From Pseudomonadota bacterium (GTDB lineage Bacteria; Pseudomonadota; Gammaproteobacteria; Ga0077536), in assembly GCA_016719885.1 (NCBI GenBank), contig JADJYF010000002.1, positions 1 through 64,000 on the forward strand: DNA of 64,000 bases, read 5' to 3'. A program made the position numbers and the translations under genes. The notes under the pieces were generated by a model. The model saw only the letters and a program-made list of their open reading frames with translations, made no database searches and was not told the origin of the DNA. Of the stretch, positions 19,347-27,586 are shown piece after piece. Numbering within the stretch: the first letter of the stretch is position 1; every line of letters begins with the position of its first letter.

Positions 19347-20123
19347 ATGCAGCCACAACTCGTCAAGCTCGACATCGTCGAGGAATACATCGCCGTCGTG
19401 CGGTTCGCCAATCCGCCGGTCAATGCCCACAGCCAGCAACTGCTGGAAGAAACCGCCTACGTGTTCGACACCATCAGCGATCGTGACGACATCCGCGTCG
19501 CGGTGCTGACCGGCGAAGGCAAGACCTTCTGCGCCGGCGCGGACATCAAGGAGCGGGTCGGCACCGCGCCCGAGGCCGGCGGTCACTGGCAACGCAGCCG
19601 CCGCGCGCGCGAGGCCTATCACAGCATCATGGAATGCCGGAAGCCGGTGATCGCCGCCATCAACGGCGTGGCGCTGGGTGGCGGCCTGGCCTTCGTCGCT
19701 TCGTGCGACATCCTGGTGGCGGCCGAAACCGCCTGCATCGGCCTGCCCGAGATCGACGTCGGCCTGTTGGGCGGCGGTCGCCATGCGCAACGCCTGTTCG
19801 GACATTCGCGCCTGCGGCGCATGATGCTGACCGGCATGCGCGTATACGGGCCGGAGCTGTACCGCCTGGGCGTGGTCGAGGCGTCGGTGCCGCTCGCCGA
19901 GCTCATGGAGACGGCGCTCGGCATCGCGCGCGAGATCGCCGGCAAGAGCCCGCTTGCCATCGGCCTCGCCAAGCATGCGCTCAACAACATCGAAGAAATG
20001 ACCTTGCGCGATGGTTACCGCTTCGAGCAGACCATGACCGGCCAACTGAGCCTCACCGAGGATTCGAAAGAGGCGATGCGCGCCTTCGTGGAGAAGCGCA
20101 AACCGGTGTTTCGCGGTAAATGA
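19347..20123 (+). CDS. Enoyl-CoA hydratase/isomerase (crotonase) family protein
   Basis: 258 residues from ATG 19347, the usual crotonase length. Oxyanion-hole segments are GKTFCAGADIKER and GVALGGGLAFVASCDI, and LPEIDVGLLGGGRHAQRLFG carries the second catalytic-region glutamate. The first glutamate usually found after GGG is not present (GGGLAF), so hydratase activity is uncertain and another crotonase reaction is possible. The frame is open far upstream, but ATG 19347 gives the standard N-terminus with AGGGGAAG just before it. Its TGA overlaps the selA start by 4 bases, so it is co-transcribed with selA-selB, an unexpected link between acyl-CoA metabolism and selenocysteine genes. Confidence 0.88.
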   Translation: MQPQLVKLDIVEEYIAVVRFANPPVNAHSQQLLEETAYVFDTISDRDDIRVAVLTGEGKTFCAGADIKERVGTAPEAGGHWQRSRRAREAYHSIMECRKPVIAAINGVALGGGLAFVASCDILVAAETACIGLPEIDVGLLGGGRHAQRLFGHSRLRRMMLTGMRVYGPELYRLGVVEASVPLAELMETALGIAREIAGKSPLAIGLAKHALNNIEEMTLRDGYRFEQTMTGQLSLTEDSKEAMRAFVEKRKPVFRGK

Positions 20124-21541
20124 GCGAGGATTTGAACGCGCTGCTGCGCGCGGTGCCGTCCATCGACGAGTTGCTGCGCGCTGACGAATTGCAGGGCGCG
20201 TTGGCCGACGGCGGCCACGCCCTGGTGGCAGGCGTGGTGCGCGAGGTGGTCGATGATGCGCGTGCCGCCATCAAGCGCGAAGGCCAGGCCGCGCGCGAGG
20301 CGCTGGCCGGCGCGGCCTTGATCGCTGAAAGCCGGCGGCGCGTGGCGGCGCTGCTGGCGCCGTCCCTGCGACGCGTCTTCAATCTTACCGGCACCGTGCT
20401 GCACACCAATCTCGGTCGTGCGCCGCTGCCCGACGAAGCCATCGCCGCCATGACCGCGGTGGCATCCGGCGCCAGCAATCTCGAATATGAGCTCGGCAGC
20501 GGTCGCCGCGGCGATCGCGACGTGCACGTGGAGCAATGGATCTGTCGCCTGACCGGCGCCGAGGCCGCGACCGTGGTCAACAACAACGCCGCTGCCGTGC
20601 TGCTGGTGTTGAACACCCTCGCCAAGGGCAAGGAGGTGCTCGTATCGCGCGGTGAACTCGTCGAGATCGGCGGCGCGTTCCGTATTCCCGACGTCATGAC
20701 GCGCGCCGGCGCGCGCATGGTCGAAGTCGGCACCACCAATCGCACGCATCGCGCGGACTTCGGCAATGCCATGAATGCGCGCACCGCGCTGCTGATGAAA
20801 GTGCATGCCAGCAACTACGCCATCAGTGGCTTCACCGCCGCGGTGCCTGAAGCGGAACTCGCCGCGCTGGCGCATGGCGCCGAACTGCCGTTCGCGGTCG
20901 ACCTCGGCAGCGGCACTTTGCTGGACCTCACGCAGTTCGGCCTGCCGCGCGAGCCGACGGTGGCCAGCACCCTGGCAGGCGGCGCGGATCTGGTGACCTT
21001 CAGCGGCGACAAGCTGCTGGGCGGGCCGCAGGCAGGCATCATCGCGGGGCGCAAGGATCTCGTCGCGCGTTTGAAGCGCAATCCTTTGAAGCGCGCGCTG
21101 CGCGTCGACAAGATGACGCTCGCGGCCCTGGCCGCGGTGCTGCGCCTGTATGCCGATCCGGCCGTGGCGGTGGCGCGCGTGCCAACGTTGCGTCTGCTGA
21201 CGCGCAAAGCCGACGATATCGGCGCGGCCGCCTCACGCGTCGCACCCGCCGTGGCCGGCGCGCTCGGCGCGCGCGCCGTGGTTGAAGTTCAAGCGTGTCA
21301 CAGCCAGATCGGCAGCGGCGCGTTGCCGGTCGACCTGTTGGCGAGTTTCGCGCTGGCCATCCGCCTGCCGGGGCGCGGCGGCCGAGCGCTCGAGCAGCTG
21401 GCACGCGCGCTGCGTGCGCTGCCGGTGCCGGTGATAGGGCGCATCGCCGACGACGCCCTGCTGCTCGATCTGCGTACGCTCGACGATGAAGCGACTTTCA
21501 GCGCGCAGTTCGCGCGCTTCGATTGGGCGGCAACGCCATGA
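20120..21541 (+). CDS. selA: L-seryl-tRNA(Sec) selenium transferase
   Basis: 473 residues, the normal length of SelA, a PLP enzyme that converts Ser-tRNA(Sec) to Sec-tRNA(Sec) with selenophosphate. Signature segments are FNLTGTVLHTNLGRAPLP (about residue 90), EYELGSGRRGDRD, a VNNNAAAVLLVLN loop and the PLP lysine K298 in TFSGDKLLGGPQAGII. The ATG lies inside the previous stop (ATGA) and the stop overlaps the selB ATG the same way, so the trio is tightly coupled. The tRNA substrate gene selC and the selenophosphate synthetase gene selD lie within 6 kb downstream. Confidence 0.97.
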   Translation: MSEDLNALLRAVPSIDELLRADELQGALADGGHALVAGVVREVVDDARAAIKREGQAAREALAGAALIAESRRRVAALLAPSLRRVFNLTGTVLHTNLGRAPLPDEAIAAMTAVASGASNLEYELGSGRRGDRDVHVEQWICRLTGAEAATVVNNNAAAVLLVLNTLAKGKEVLVSRGELVEIGGAFRIPDVMTRAGARMVEVGTTNRTHRADFGNAMNARTALLMKVHASNYAISGFTAAVPEAELAALAHGAELPFAVDLGSGTLLDLTQFGLPREPTVASTLAGGADLVTFSGDKLLGGPQAGIIAGRKDLVARLKRNPLKRALRVDKMTLAALAAVLRLYADPAVAVARVPTLRLLTRKADDIGAAASRVAPAVAGALGARAVVEVQACHSQIGSGALPVDLLASFALAIRLPGRGGRALEQLARALRALPVPVIGRIADDALLLDLRTLDDEATFSAQFARFDWAATP

Positions 21542-23439
21542 TCATCGCCAGCGCCGGCCATGTCGATCATGGCAAGACCGCCCTGGTGCGTGCGCTCACC
21601 GGCGTCGACACCGATGCCCTGCCCGAGGAGAAGGCGCGCGGCCTGACCATCGAACTCGGCTTCGCCTATCACGATCTCGGCGACGGCAGCGCCACGGGGT
21701 TCATCGACGTGCCCGGCCACGAGCGCTTCATTCGCACCATGGTGGCGGGTGTCAGTGGCATCGACGTGGTGATGTTCGTGATCGCGGCGGACGACGGCCC
21801 GATGCCGCAGACCGCCGAGCATCTTGCCATTCTCGAATTGCTGGGCGTGACGCGCGGCGTGGTGGCCTTGAGCAAGGTCGATCGCGTCAGCGAAGCGCGG
21901 GTTGCCGAAGTCAGTGCGCTCATTCGTCGCCTGCTGGCGCCGACCGCCTTGCGCGACTGCACCATCGTGCCGGTATCGGCGCTGCAGAACATCGGCATCG
22001 ATACCTTGCGCGGCGAACTCCTGGCCCTGCAACGCAGCTTGCCGCCACGTGCCGTCGAGGGCAATTTCCGTCTCGCCGTCGACCGCAGTTTTCTCCTGAA
22101 AGGCGCCGGACGCGTCGTCACCGGCACGGTGTTCAGCGGTGACATCGGCGTCGGCGACGCGGTATGGCACGTGCCGGACGGCGGCGAGCTGCGCGTGCGC
22201 GGCATGCATGTACACAACCGCGAGGCGCAGCGCGCGAGCGCCGGTCAGCGCTGCGCGTTGAACGTCAGCGGCGCGGGCCTGCGCGACGTCGAGATCCGGC
22301 GTGGGGACTGGATGGTGGCCGAGCCGGTCGCGTCGTCGACGCGGCGCATCGATGTCGAAGTGCGGGTACTCGCCGACGAGCCGCGCGCGCTGGCCAATCG
22401 CACGCCGGTGCACGTGCATATCGGCGCCGCCGATGTCACCGGTCGGCTGGTCACCCACGACGGCGGCGACATTGCGCCCGGCGCCAGCGCACTCGCGCAG
22501 ATCATGCTCGACCATGCGTTGCACACCTTGCGCGGCGACCGCCTGGTGCTGCGCGACCAGTCGGCGCGCCGCACCGTGGGCGGCGGCGTGGTGATCGATC
22601 CCGCGCCCGACATGCGTAGTCGCAATCGCGACGAGCGGCGCGCCTTCCTCGAGGCCATGGCCGAGCCCAACGCGCAGCTTGCGCTGCCGGCGGCGCTGGC
22701 GGCCCTGCCCGGTGGCTTGGATCTCGCCGCCTTCATGCGCAACTGGAATCTCGATGCCACGCAACGCGCGGCCTTGTTGCAGACGCCCGGATTGAGACTG
22801 TGCGGTTCGCCGGATCTCGCCATCGGCGACGCGCACTGGCAACGCCTCGAGGCGCTCACCCTGGACGCCTTGGGCGAGCAACACCGCGCTCACCCGGAAC
22901 GCCTCGGCGCGGGCGAGCGTGAACTCGAGAAAGGCCTGCGCGCGCGCCTTCTGCGCGGCGTGTTCGCGGCCCTCATCGACAGCCTGGTCGGCGCCGGCAG
23001 GGTGGTGCGCGACGGCGCGGTGTTGCGCTTGCCGACCCACAGCGCGCGCCGCTCGGCGGCCGACGATGCGTTGTGGAAGCGCGTGCAGCCGCTGTTGGCG
23101 AGCGATGCCATGAAGGCGCCGGTGGTGCACGATCTCGCGGCCGCGCTCAATCACAATCACAGCCTGCTCGAAGCCTTCCTCATCCGCGTTGCCAAGCAGG
23201 GACTGGTGGTGAAGGTCAGCGCCAAGCGCTATTTCCTGCCGACGGCCATGGCGCGCTTCGAGCAGCTGGTGCGCGAACTGACGCAGGGCGGCGGCAAGTT
23301 CAGCGCCGCGGATTTTCGCGACCGCGCCGGCGTCGGGCGCAACGCGGTCATCGAGATCCTCGAATACTTCGACCGCATCGGCCTGACCCATCGCAGCGGC
23401 GACCAACGTTCGCTGCTCGATACCAAGCGTCGCGGATGA
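21538..23439 (+). CDS. selB: Selenocysteine-specific elongation factor
   Basis: 633 residues from ATG 21538. The EF-Tu-like GTPase part begins ASAGHVDHGKTALVRALTG (P loop), with DVPGHERFIRTMVAG (G3) and a LSKVDR segment in the G4 position. Beta-barrel domains follow, then the C-terminal winged-helix repeats (from about residue 380) that bind the SECIS hairpin of selenoprotein mRNA. It delivers Sec-tRNA(Sec) to UGA codons at the ribosome. The start overlaps the selA stop by 4 bases. Confidence 0.96.
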   Translation: MIIASAGHVDHGKTALVRALTGVDTDALPEEKARGLTIELGFAYHDLGDGSATGFIDVPGHERFIRTMVAGVSGIDVVMFVIAADDGPMPQTAEHLAILELLGVTRGVVALSKVDRVSEARVAEVSALIRRLLAPTALRDCTIVPVSALQNIGIDTLRGELLALQRSLPPRAVEGNFRLAVDRSFLLKGAGRVVTGTVFSGDIGVGDAVWHVPDGGELRVRGMHVHNREAQRASAGQRCALNVSGAGLRDVEIRRGDWMVAEPVASSTRRIDVEVRVLADEPRALANRTPVHVHIGAADVTGRLVTHDGGDIAPGASALAQIMLDHALHTLRGDRLVLRDQSARRTVGGGVVIDPAPDMRSRNRDERRAFLEAMAEPNAQLALPAALAALPGGLDLAAFMRNWNLDATQRAALLQTPGLRLCGSPDLAIGDAHWQRLEALTLDALGEQHRAHPERLGAGERELEKGLRARLLRGVFAALIDSLVGAGRVVRDGAVLRLPTHSARRSAADDALWKRVQPLLASDAMKAPVVHDLAAALNHNHSLLEAFLIRVAKQGLVVKVSAKRYFLPTAMARFEQLVRELTQGGGKFSAADFRDRAGVGRNAVIEILEYFDRIGLTHRSGDQRSLLDTKRRG

Positions 23440-23479
23440 CGCGACGCGTACGCAACCCTCCACCTGGAAGACCCGAACC

Positions 23480-24715
23480 ATGAAGTCGATTTGCCTGGAC
23501 ACTCCACAAGGCCGCATCGAAGGCCAATACGACAGCGCCTTCGCGAGCGTGGCCGACGCCTTCGTCGCCAACTTCAGCGAGCGTGACGAGGTCGGCGCCA
23601 GCGTCGCGTTGAACCTGGAAGGACGCACGGTGGTGGACCTGTGGGGCGGACGCCGCACACGCGACGGCGCCGCCTGGGAACGTGACACCGTGGCCACGGT
23701 GTTCTCCGCCACCAAGGGCGCGATGGCCTTGTGCGCGCACATGCTGGCGGATCGCGGCGCGCTCGATCTCGATGCCAGGATCAGCGACTACTGGCCCGAA
23801 TTCGCGGTCAACGGCAAGGAGGACGCGCGCGTCGGCATGACCTTGGACCACAGCGTCGGCGTGCCCCATGTACGCGACGCGGTACCGGCCGGCGGCTTCT
23901 ACGATTACGACGCGATGGTGAAACGCGTGGCCGCCGAGCCGGCCTTCTGGACGCCGGGCACACGGGTCGGTTATCACGCCATCACCATGGCCTGGACGGT
24001 CGGCGAACTCGTGCATCGCGCCGCGCGCCAGCGTCTCGGCGCGTTCTTTCGTGACGAAGTGGCGGCACCGCTCGGCCTCGAGTTCTGGATAGGCATGCCG
24101 CGCGAACTGCACGGGCGTATCTCGCCGATGATTCCGGCCACGCCCGACGCGCCGTGGCTGGAATCGCGTTTCGTGAAAGCCGCGCTCGGCACGCCGGGCA
24201 CGCCCACCCAGCTGTTCATGCGCGACTTCATGCTGGTCGATGCCAACAGCGCCGACTGTCACGTCGCCGAGATCGGCTCTGCCAATGGCCTTGCCAACGG
24301 GCGCGCCCTGGCCGCCATGTATGCGCCGCTCGCCAACGGCGGCAGCATCAACAACACGCGCCTGGTCGGGCCGGACACGCTGACGCGCATGGCGCGCACC
24401 AGCATGGCCAGCCACGACGACGCGACCTTGCTCGCGCGCATGAATTTCTCGGAAGGATTCATGAAGGCGATCGACAACCGTCGGCGCGCCGACGTGGTCA
24501 ATTCCAGTCTCCTGATCGGCGAGGGCGCGTTCGGCCATGTCGGCGCCGGCGGCTCGCTGGGCTTCGCCGATCCGGCGTGTCGCATGAGCTTCGGCTACGC
24601 CATGAACCGCATGGGCACGGGCTTGTTGCTCAATGCGCGCGGCCAGTCACTGGTCGACGCGGCTTATAGCGCGCTTGGCTATCGAAGCAATGCGAGCGGC
24701 GCCTGGATTGAATGA
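23480..24715 (+). CDS. Serine hydrolase of the beta-lactamase/EstB type
   Basis: 411 residues with the class C beta-lactamase-like fold of family VIII esterases. The Ser-x-x-Lys motif is S76-A-T-K79 in VFSATKGAMALCAHML, and the tyrosine of the second motif is probably in TRVGYHAITMAWTVGEL. There is no signal peptide, so it is cytoplasmic and more likely an esterase or amidase than an antibiotic-resistance enzyme. It lies 40 bp after selB and 55 bp before selC, inside the selenocysteine island, yet nothing in its sequence ties it to selenium. It may be a passenger gene of the same transcript. Confidence 0.88.
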   Translation: MKSICLDTPQGRIEGQYDSAFASVADAFVANFSERDEVGASVALNLEGRTVVDLWGGRRTRDGAAWERDTVATVFSATKGAMALCAHMLADRGALDLDARISDYWPEFAVNGKEDARVGMTLDHSVGVPHVRDAVPAGGFYDYDAMVKRVAAEPAFWTPGTRVGYHAITMAWTVGELVHRAARQRLGAFFRDEVAAPLGLEFWIGMPRELHGRISPMIPATPDAPWLESRFVKAALGTPGTPTQLFMRDFMLVDANSADCHVAEIGSANGLANGRALAAMYAPLANGGSINNTRLVGPDTLTRMARTSMASHDDATLLARMNFSEGFMKAIDNRRRADVVNSSLLIGEGAFGHVGAGGSLGFADPACRMSFGYAMNRMGTGLLLNARGQSLVDAAYSALGYRSNASGAWIE

Positions 24716-24770
24716 GTCCAGCCACGCGCGGCGATGGACCGCGGCGCGCTGAATCACTAGCATTACCGGC

Positions 24771-24866
24771 GGAAGAGCATCGTCTCCCGGTGGGGCGCCC
24801 GGACTTCAAATCCGGTGAGGCGCACGCATGTGTGCCTGGCAGGTTCGACTCCTGCCTCTTTCGCCA
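24771..24866 (+). tRNA. selC: tRNA-Sec (anticodon TCA)
   Basis: The 96-base sequence includes an encoded CCA end. GGAAGAG (24771-24777) pairs with CTCTTTC near the 3' end. The anticodon arm is CCGGA-CTTCAAA-TCCGG with TCA at 24806-24808. A long extra arm (GGCGCACGCATGTGTGCC region) and the T arm GCAGGTTCGACTCCTGC follow. The eight-base-like acceptor, extended D arm and large variable arm are the marks of selenocysteine tRNA. It sits between selAB and msrAB-selD, so all four sel genes are in one 7.3-kb island. Confidence 0.96.
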
Positions 24867-25010
24867 AATCCATGTGCCGGGCGACTCCTCGCATGCCCGG
24901 CCTGCGGCGCACTGCTGTAACCAAATCGTCCGGCGCGGCGAACTACCGGTTGCAGATGACATTCCGTACGCCCCACGCGCGGCGTGCCATTCACCGCAGC
25001 GGAGTCCGAC

Positions 25011-26282
25011 ATGAAATTTCCACGTTTGCTTGCCTGTCTTGTCACCTTGATTGCCTGGCCGTGGGCCGCTCACGCGGCGTCCGCCCCCATGCCCGCCACC
25101 GATCACATCAAGACCCTGGTGCTCGGCTCCGGCTGCTTCTGGGGCGCGGAGAAAGGCTACGCGGCGCTGCCGGGCGTGGTTGACGCGGTATCGGGCTATG
25201 CCGATGGCCGCAATGTCGAGGTCAACTACGAGGCCATCAGCAGTCGCGAACACAAGCGCGATCCGGACAACTACGCCGAGGTGGTGGAGGTGCGTTACAA
25301 CAGCTCGCTGCTGTCCACCCGTGCGCTGCTCGAGCACTTCTTCGAGGCGCATGACCCGACGCAGAAGAACCGCCAGGGCAACGACGTCGGCACGCAGTAT
25401 CGCTCGCTCATTCTCTACAGTGACGACGAGCAGCGCGCGGCCGCGGTCGCCGCGCGCGACGATTACCAGAAGCTGCTGAGCAAGGCCGGTTACGGCGCCA
25501 TCGTCACCGATATCAAGCCGCTGGAGAAATTCCATGCGGCCGAGGAGTATCACCAGGACTACCTGGTCAAGAATCCCCACGGCTACTGCCCGAACCATGC
25601 CACCGGCGTGCGCTTCGCCGCTCATGTGGCTGACGCGACGCGCGCCATCGACAACCACGCGCTGCTGAAAGGCAAGCACATCGTGGTGCTGGAAGCCGAG
25701 CACTGCCCCTATTGCGCGCGCTTCAAGAAAGACGTCACCGATGCCTATGCCGGCAGCGTGCCGCTCAGCTTTCGTGATGCCTCCGGGCTCGGAGGTCTCA
25801 CGCTCAAGACCCCGACCTGGGCCACGCCCACCGTGTATTTCCTCGATGACGGCAAGGAAGTCGCCGGTTACCAGGGCTATATGAGCGCCGCCGAGTTCTA
25901 CCAGGCGCTGGGCGCTTTCAAGCTCGGCAAGAGCCAGGCCTACAAGGTCGCTTTCGGCAAGGGTACCGACAGCCGCTACTGCCGGCGCTACGACGAGTTC
26001 AAGGACACGCCCGACGGCGTGTTCATCGACAAGCTGAGCGGCGCGCCCTTGTTCGATACGCGTGACCGTTTCAATTCCGGCACCGGCTGGCTGTCCTTCA
26101 CGCGCTCGGTGGACGGTGCGACGCTCAGCGTCGCCGATCACAGCTACGGCATGGAGCGCACCGAGGTGCTGTCCAAGAGCAGTGGCATCCATCTCGGCCA
26201 CGTGTTCGACGATGGTCCCAACGGCCAGCCGCGTTACTGCATCAACGCCACGGTGCTGGAGTTCAAGCCGCGCGTCCATTGA
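25011..26282 (+). CDS. msrAB: Periplasmic methionine sulfoxide reductase, MsrA - thioredoxin-like - MsrB fusion
   Basis: 423 residues from ATG 25011 with a signal peptide (cleavage near AHA-A). The MsrA domain has the catalytic Cys42 in GSGCFWGAEKG and EYHQDYL. The central thioredoxin-like domain has C232-P-Y-C235 in AEHCPYCARFKKDV and a cis-Pro-like ATPTVYF. The MsrB domain has FNSGTGWLSF, HLGHVFDDGPNG and catalytic Cys410 in PRYCINATVLEF. The four zinc cysteines of many MsrB proteins are absent. It should repair both methionine sulfoxide stereoisomers in the periplasm with its own electron relay. Both active sites are Cys, not Sec. It lies between selC and selD. Confidence 0.93.
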   Translation: MKFPRLLACLVTLIAWPWAAHAASAPMPATDHIKTLVLGSGCFWGAEKGYAALPGVVDAVSGYADGRNVEVNYEAISSREHKRDPDNYAEVVEVRYNSSLLSTRALLEHFFEAHDPTQKNRQGNDVGTQYRSLILYSDDEQRAAAVAARDDYQKLLSKAGYGAIVTDIKPLEKFHAAEEYHQDYLVKNPHGYCPNHATGVRFAAHVADATRAIDNHALLKGKHIVVLEAEHCPYCARFKKDVTDAYAGSVPLSFRDASGLGGLTLKTPTWATPTVYFLDDGKEVAGYQGYMSAAEFYQALGAFKLGKSQAYKVAFGKGTDSRYCRRYDEFKDTPDGVFIDKLSGAPLFDTRDRFNSGTGWLSFTRSVDGATLSVADHSYGMERTEVLSKSSGIHLGHVFDDGPNGQPRYCINATVLEFKPRVH

Positions 26283-26365
26283 GCGGCGCGCGCCGCCGCG
26301 GCCGTCTCGTGAGCGGCGTCCGCATCGGCTATGCTCGAAGCCCTCACAGCTGTACGGCGCGCGCC

Positions 26366-27406
26366 ATGAATGATATTCGTCTGACCCAGTTCTCCCACGG
26401 TGGCGGCTGCGGCTGCAAGATTGCGCCGGCCCTGCTCGCCGACATGCTGTCGGCGGTGCCGCAGGGCCTCGTGCCGCCGGACCTCATGGTCGGCACCGAG
26501 CATTCCGACGACGCCGCCGTGTATCGCCTGAACGACACGCAGGCCATTGTCGCGACCACCGATTTCTTCACGCCGGTGGTGGATGACCCGCATGATTTCG
26601 GACGCATCGCCGCCACCAATGCGCTGTCGGACGTCTACGCCATGGGCGGCACGCCGATCATGGCGCTGGCGGTGGTCGGCATGCCCATCGACAAACTGCC
26701 GGCCGAGGTCATCGGACGCATCCTCGAAGGCGGCGCTTCGGTGTGTCGCGCGGCCGGTATTCCGGTGGCGGGCGGTCATTCCATCGATACCTTGGAGCCC
26801 ATCTACGGCTTGGTCGCGCTGGGCGTGGTCAATCCGGAAAAAGTCAAAACCAATGCCGGCGCGCAGGCAGGAGACACCCTGATCCTGTCCAAGCCGCTCG
26901 GCGTGGGCGTGCTGTCGGCAGGACTCAAGAAAGGTCTGTTGAGCGCCGAGCAGTACGCCGAGATGCTGCGCTGGACCACCACGCTCAACCGCGTCGGCGC
27001 GCGCCTTGCGCACCTGCCCGGCGTGCATGCGTTGACCGACGTCACCGGCTTCGGCCTGGCCGGCCACCTGTTGGAAGTGTGTCGTGCCTCGCGTCTCGGC
27101 GCCGAGGTGTATGCCCGGCAGTTGCCGATCATCGACGCCGCGCTCAGCCTCGCCAAGAGCGGCATCGCCACCGGCGCCTCGAATCGCAACTGGGCGAGCT
27201 ACGGCAGCGCGGTGTCGCTGCCCGGTGCGGCGCCAGCCCACCTGCAGACCCTGGTCACCGACCCTCAGACCAGCGGCGGCCTGCTCATCGCCTGTGCAGC
27301 GGAGGCGGAACAGGACGTCATGGGGCTGGTGCGCGAAGTGCAGGGCAACGAGGCGTGGGTGGTGGGGCGCATGGTGGAGGGTGAGCCACGCATCAGCGTC
27401 GCGTGA
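26366..27406 (+). CDS. selD: Selenide, water dikinase (selenophosphate synthetase)
   Basis: 346 residues from ATG 26366. SelD makes selenophosphate from selenide and ATP. The active-site Cys15 and Lys18 lie in SHGGGCGCKIAP, so this is the Cys form and not the Sec form. ATP and metal-binding segments are DDAAVYRLNDTQAIVATTDF and NALSDVYAMGGTP, and the C-terminal GLAGHLLEVCRASRLGAEV and DPQTSGGLLIAC motifs are intact. The frame extends 29 codons upstream without conservation. It ends the selenocysteine island; a paired REP-like palindrome follows and may shape the 3' end of the transcript. Confidence 0.97.
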   Translation: MNDIRLTQFSHGGGCGCKIAPALLADMLSAVPQGLVPPDLMVGTEHSDDAAVYRLNDTQAIVATTDFFTPVVDDPHDFGRIAATNALSDVYAMGGTPIMALAVVGMPIDKLPAEVIGRILEGGASVCRAAGIPVAGGHSIDTLEPIYGLVALGVVNPEKVKTNAGAQAGDTLILSKPLGVGVLSAGLKKGLLSAEQYAEMLRWTTTLNRVGARLAHLPGVHALTDVTGFGLAGHLLEVCRASRLGAEVYARQLPIIDAALSLAKSGIATGASNRNWASYGSAVSLPGAAPAHLQTLVTDPQTSGGLLIACAAEAEQDVMGLVREVQGNEAWVVGRMVEGEPRISVA

Positions 27407-27467
27407 TTGGCCGTCGGGCCGAATTCATTTCCGTGTCCGTGCCCAATGAGAGCTCTATCAGTGAGCC

Positions 27468-27532
27468 ATGTCAGGCTGAAGCCTGACCCACGATGCATCG
27501 CCCGGTTTGTGGGTCAGGCTTCAGCCTGACAT
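27468..27532. repeat. REP-like repeat family 1, inverted pair
   Basis: Two 24-base copies (27468-27491 and 27509-27532) face each other across 17 bases. Each unit is itself palindromic; read outward-in it is GTGGGTCAGGCTTCAGCCTG followed by ACAT. The same unit recurs near 52.3, 60.8 and 61.7 kb. It lies between selD and the convergent amidohydrolase gene and could fold into a long hairpin. Confidence 0.85.
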
Positions 27533-27586
27533 TGCAAGCTCAGTGCGCGCGCCGCGCATTGCGGGCATGAATTCGACCCCACGATT

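Noticed and set aside
24712..25014. A 100-codon frame running across the tRNA-Sec gene
   Set aside because: It is open only because it reads through the tRNA; the cloverleaf with TCA anticodon and encoded CCA is decisive.
26366..26420. SelD or MsrA as a selenoprotein with in-frame UGA
   Set aside because: The catalytic positions read Cys codons (Cys15 in SelD, Cys42 and Cys410 in MsrAB), with no internal TGA.
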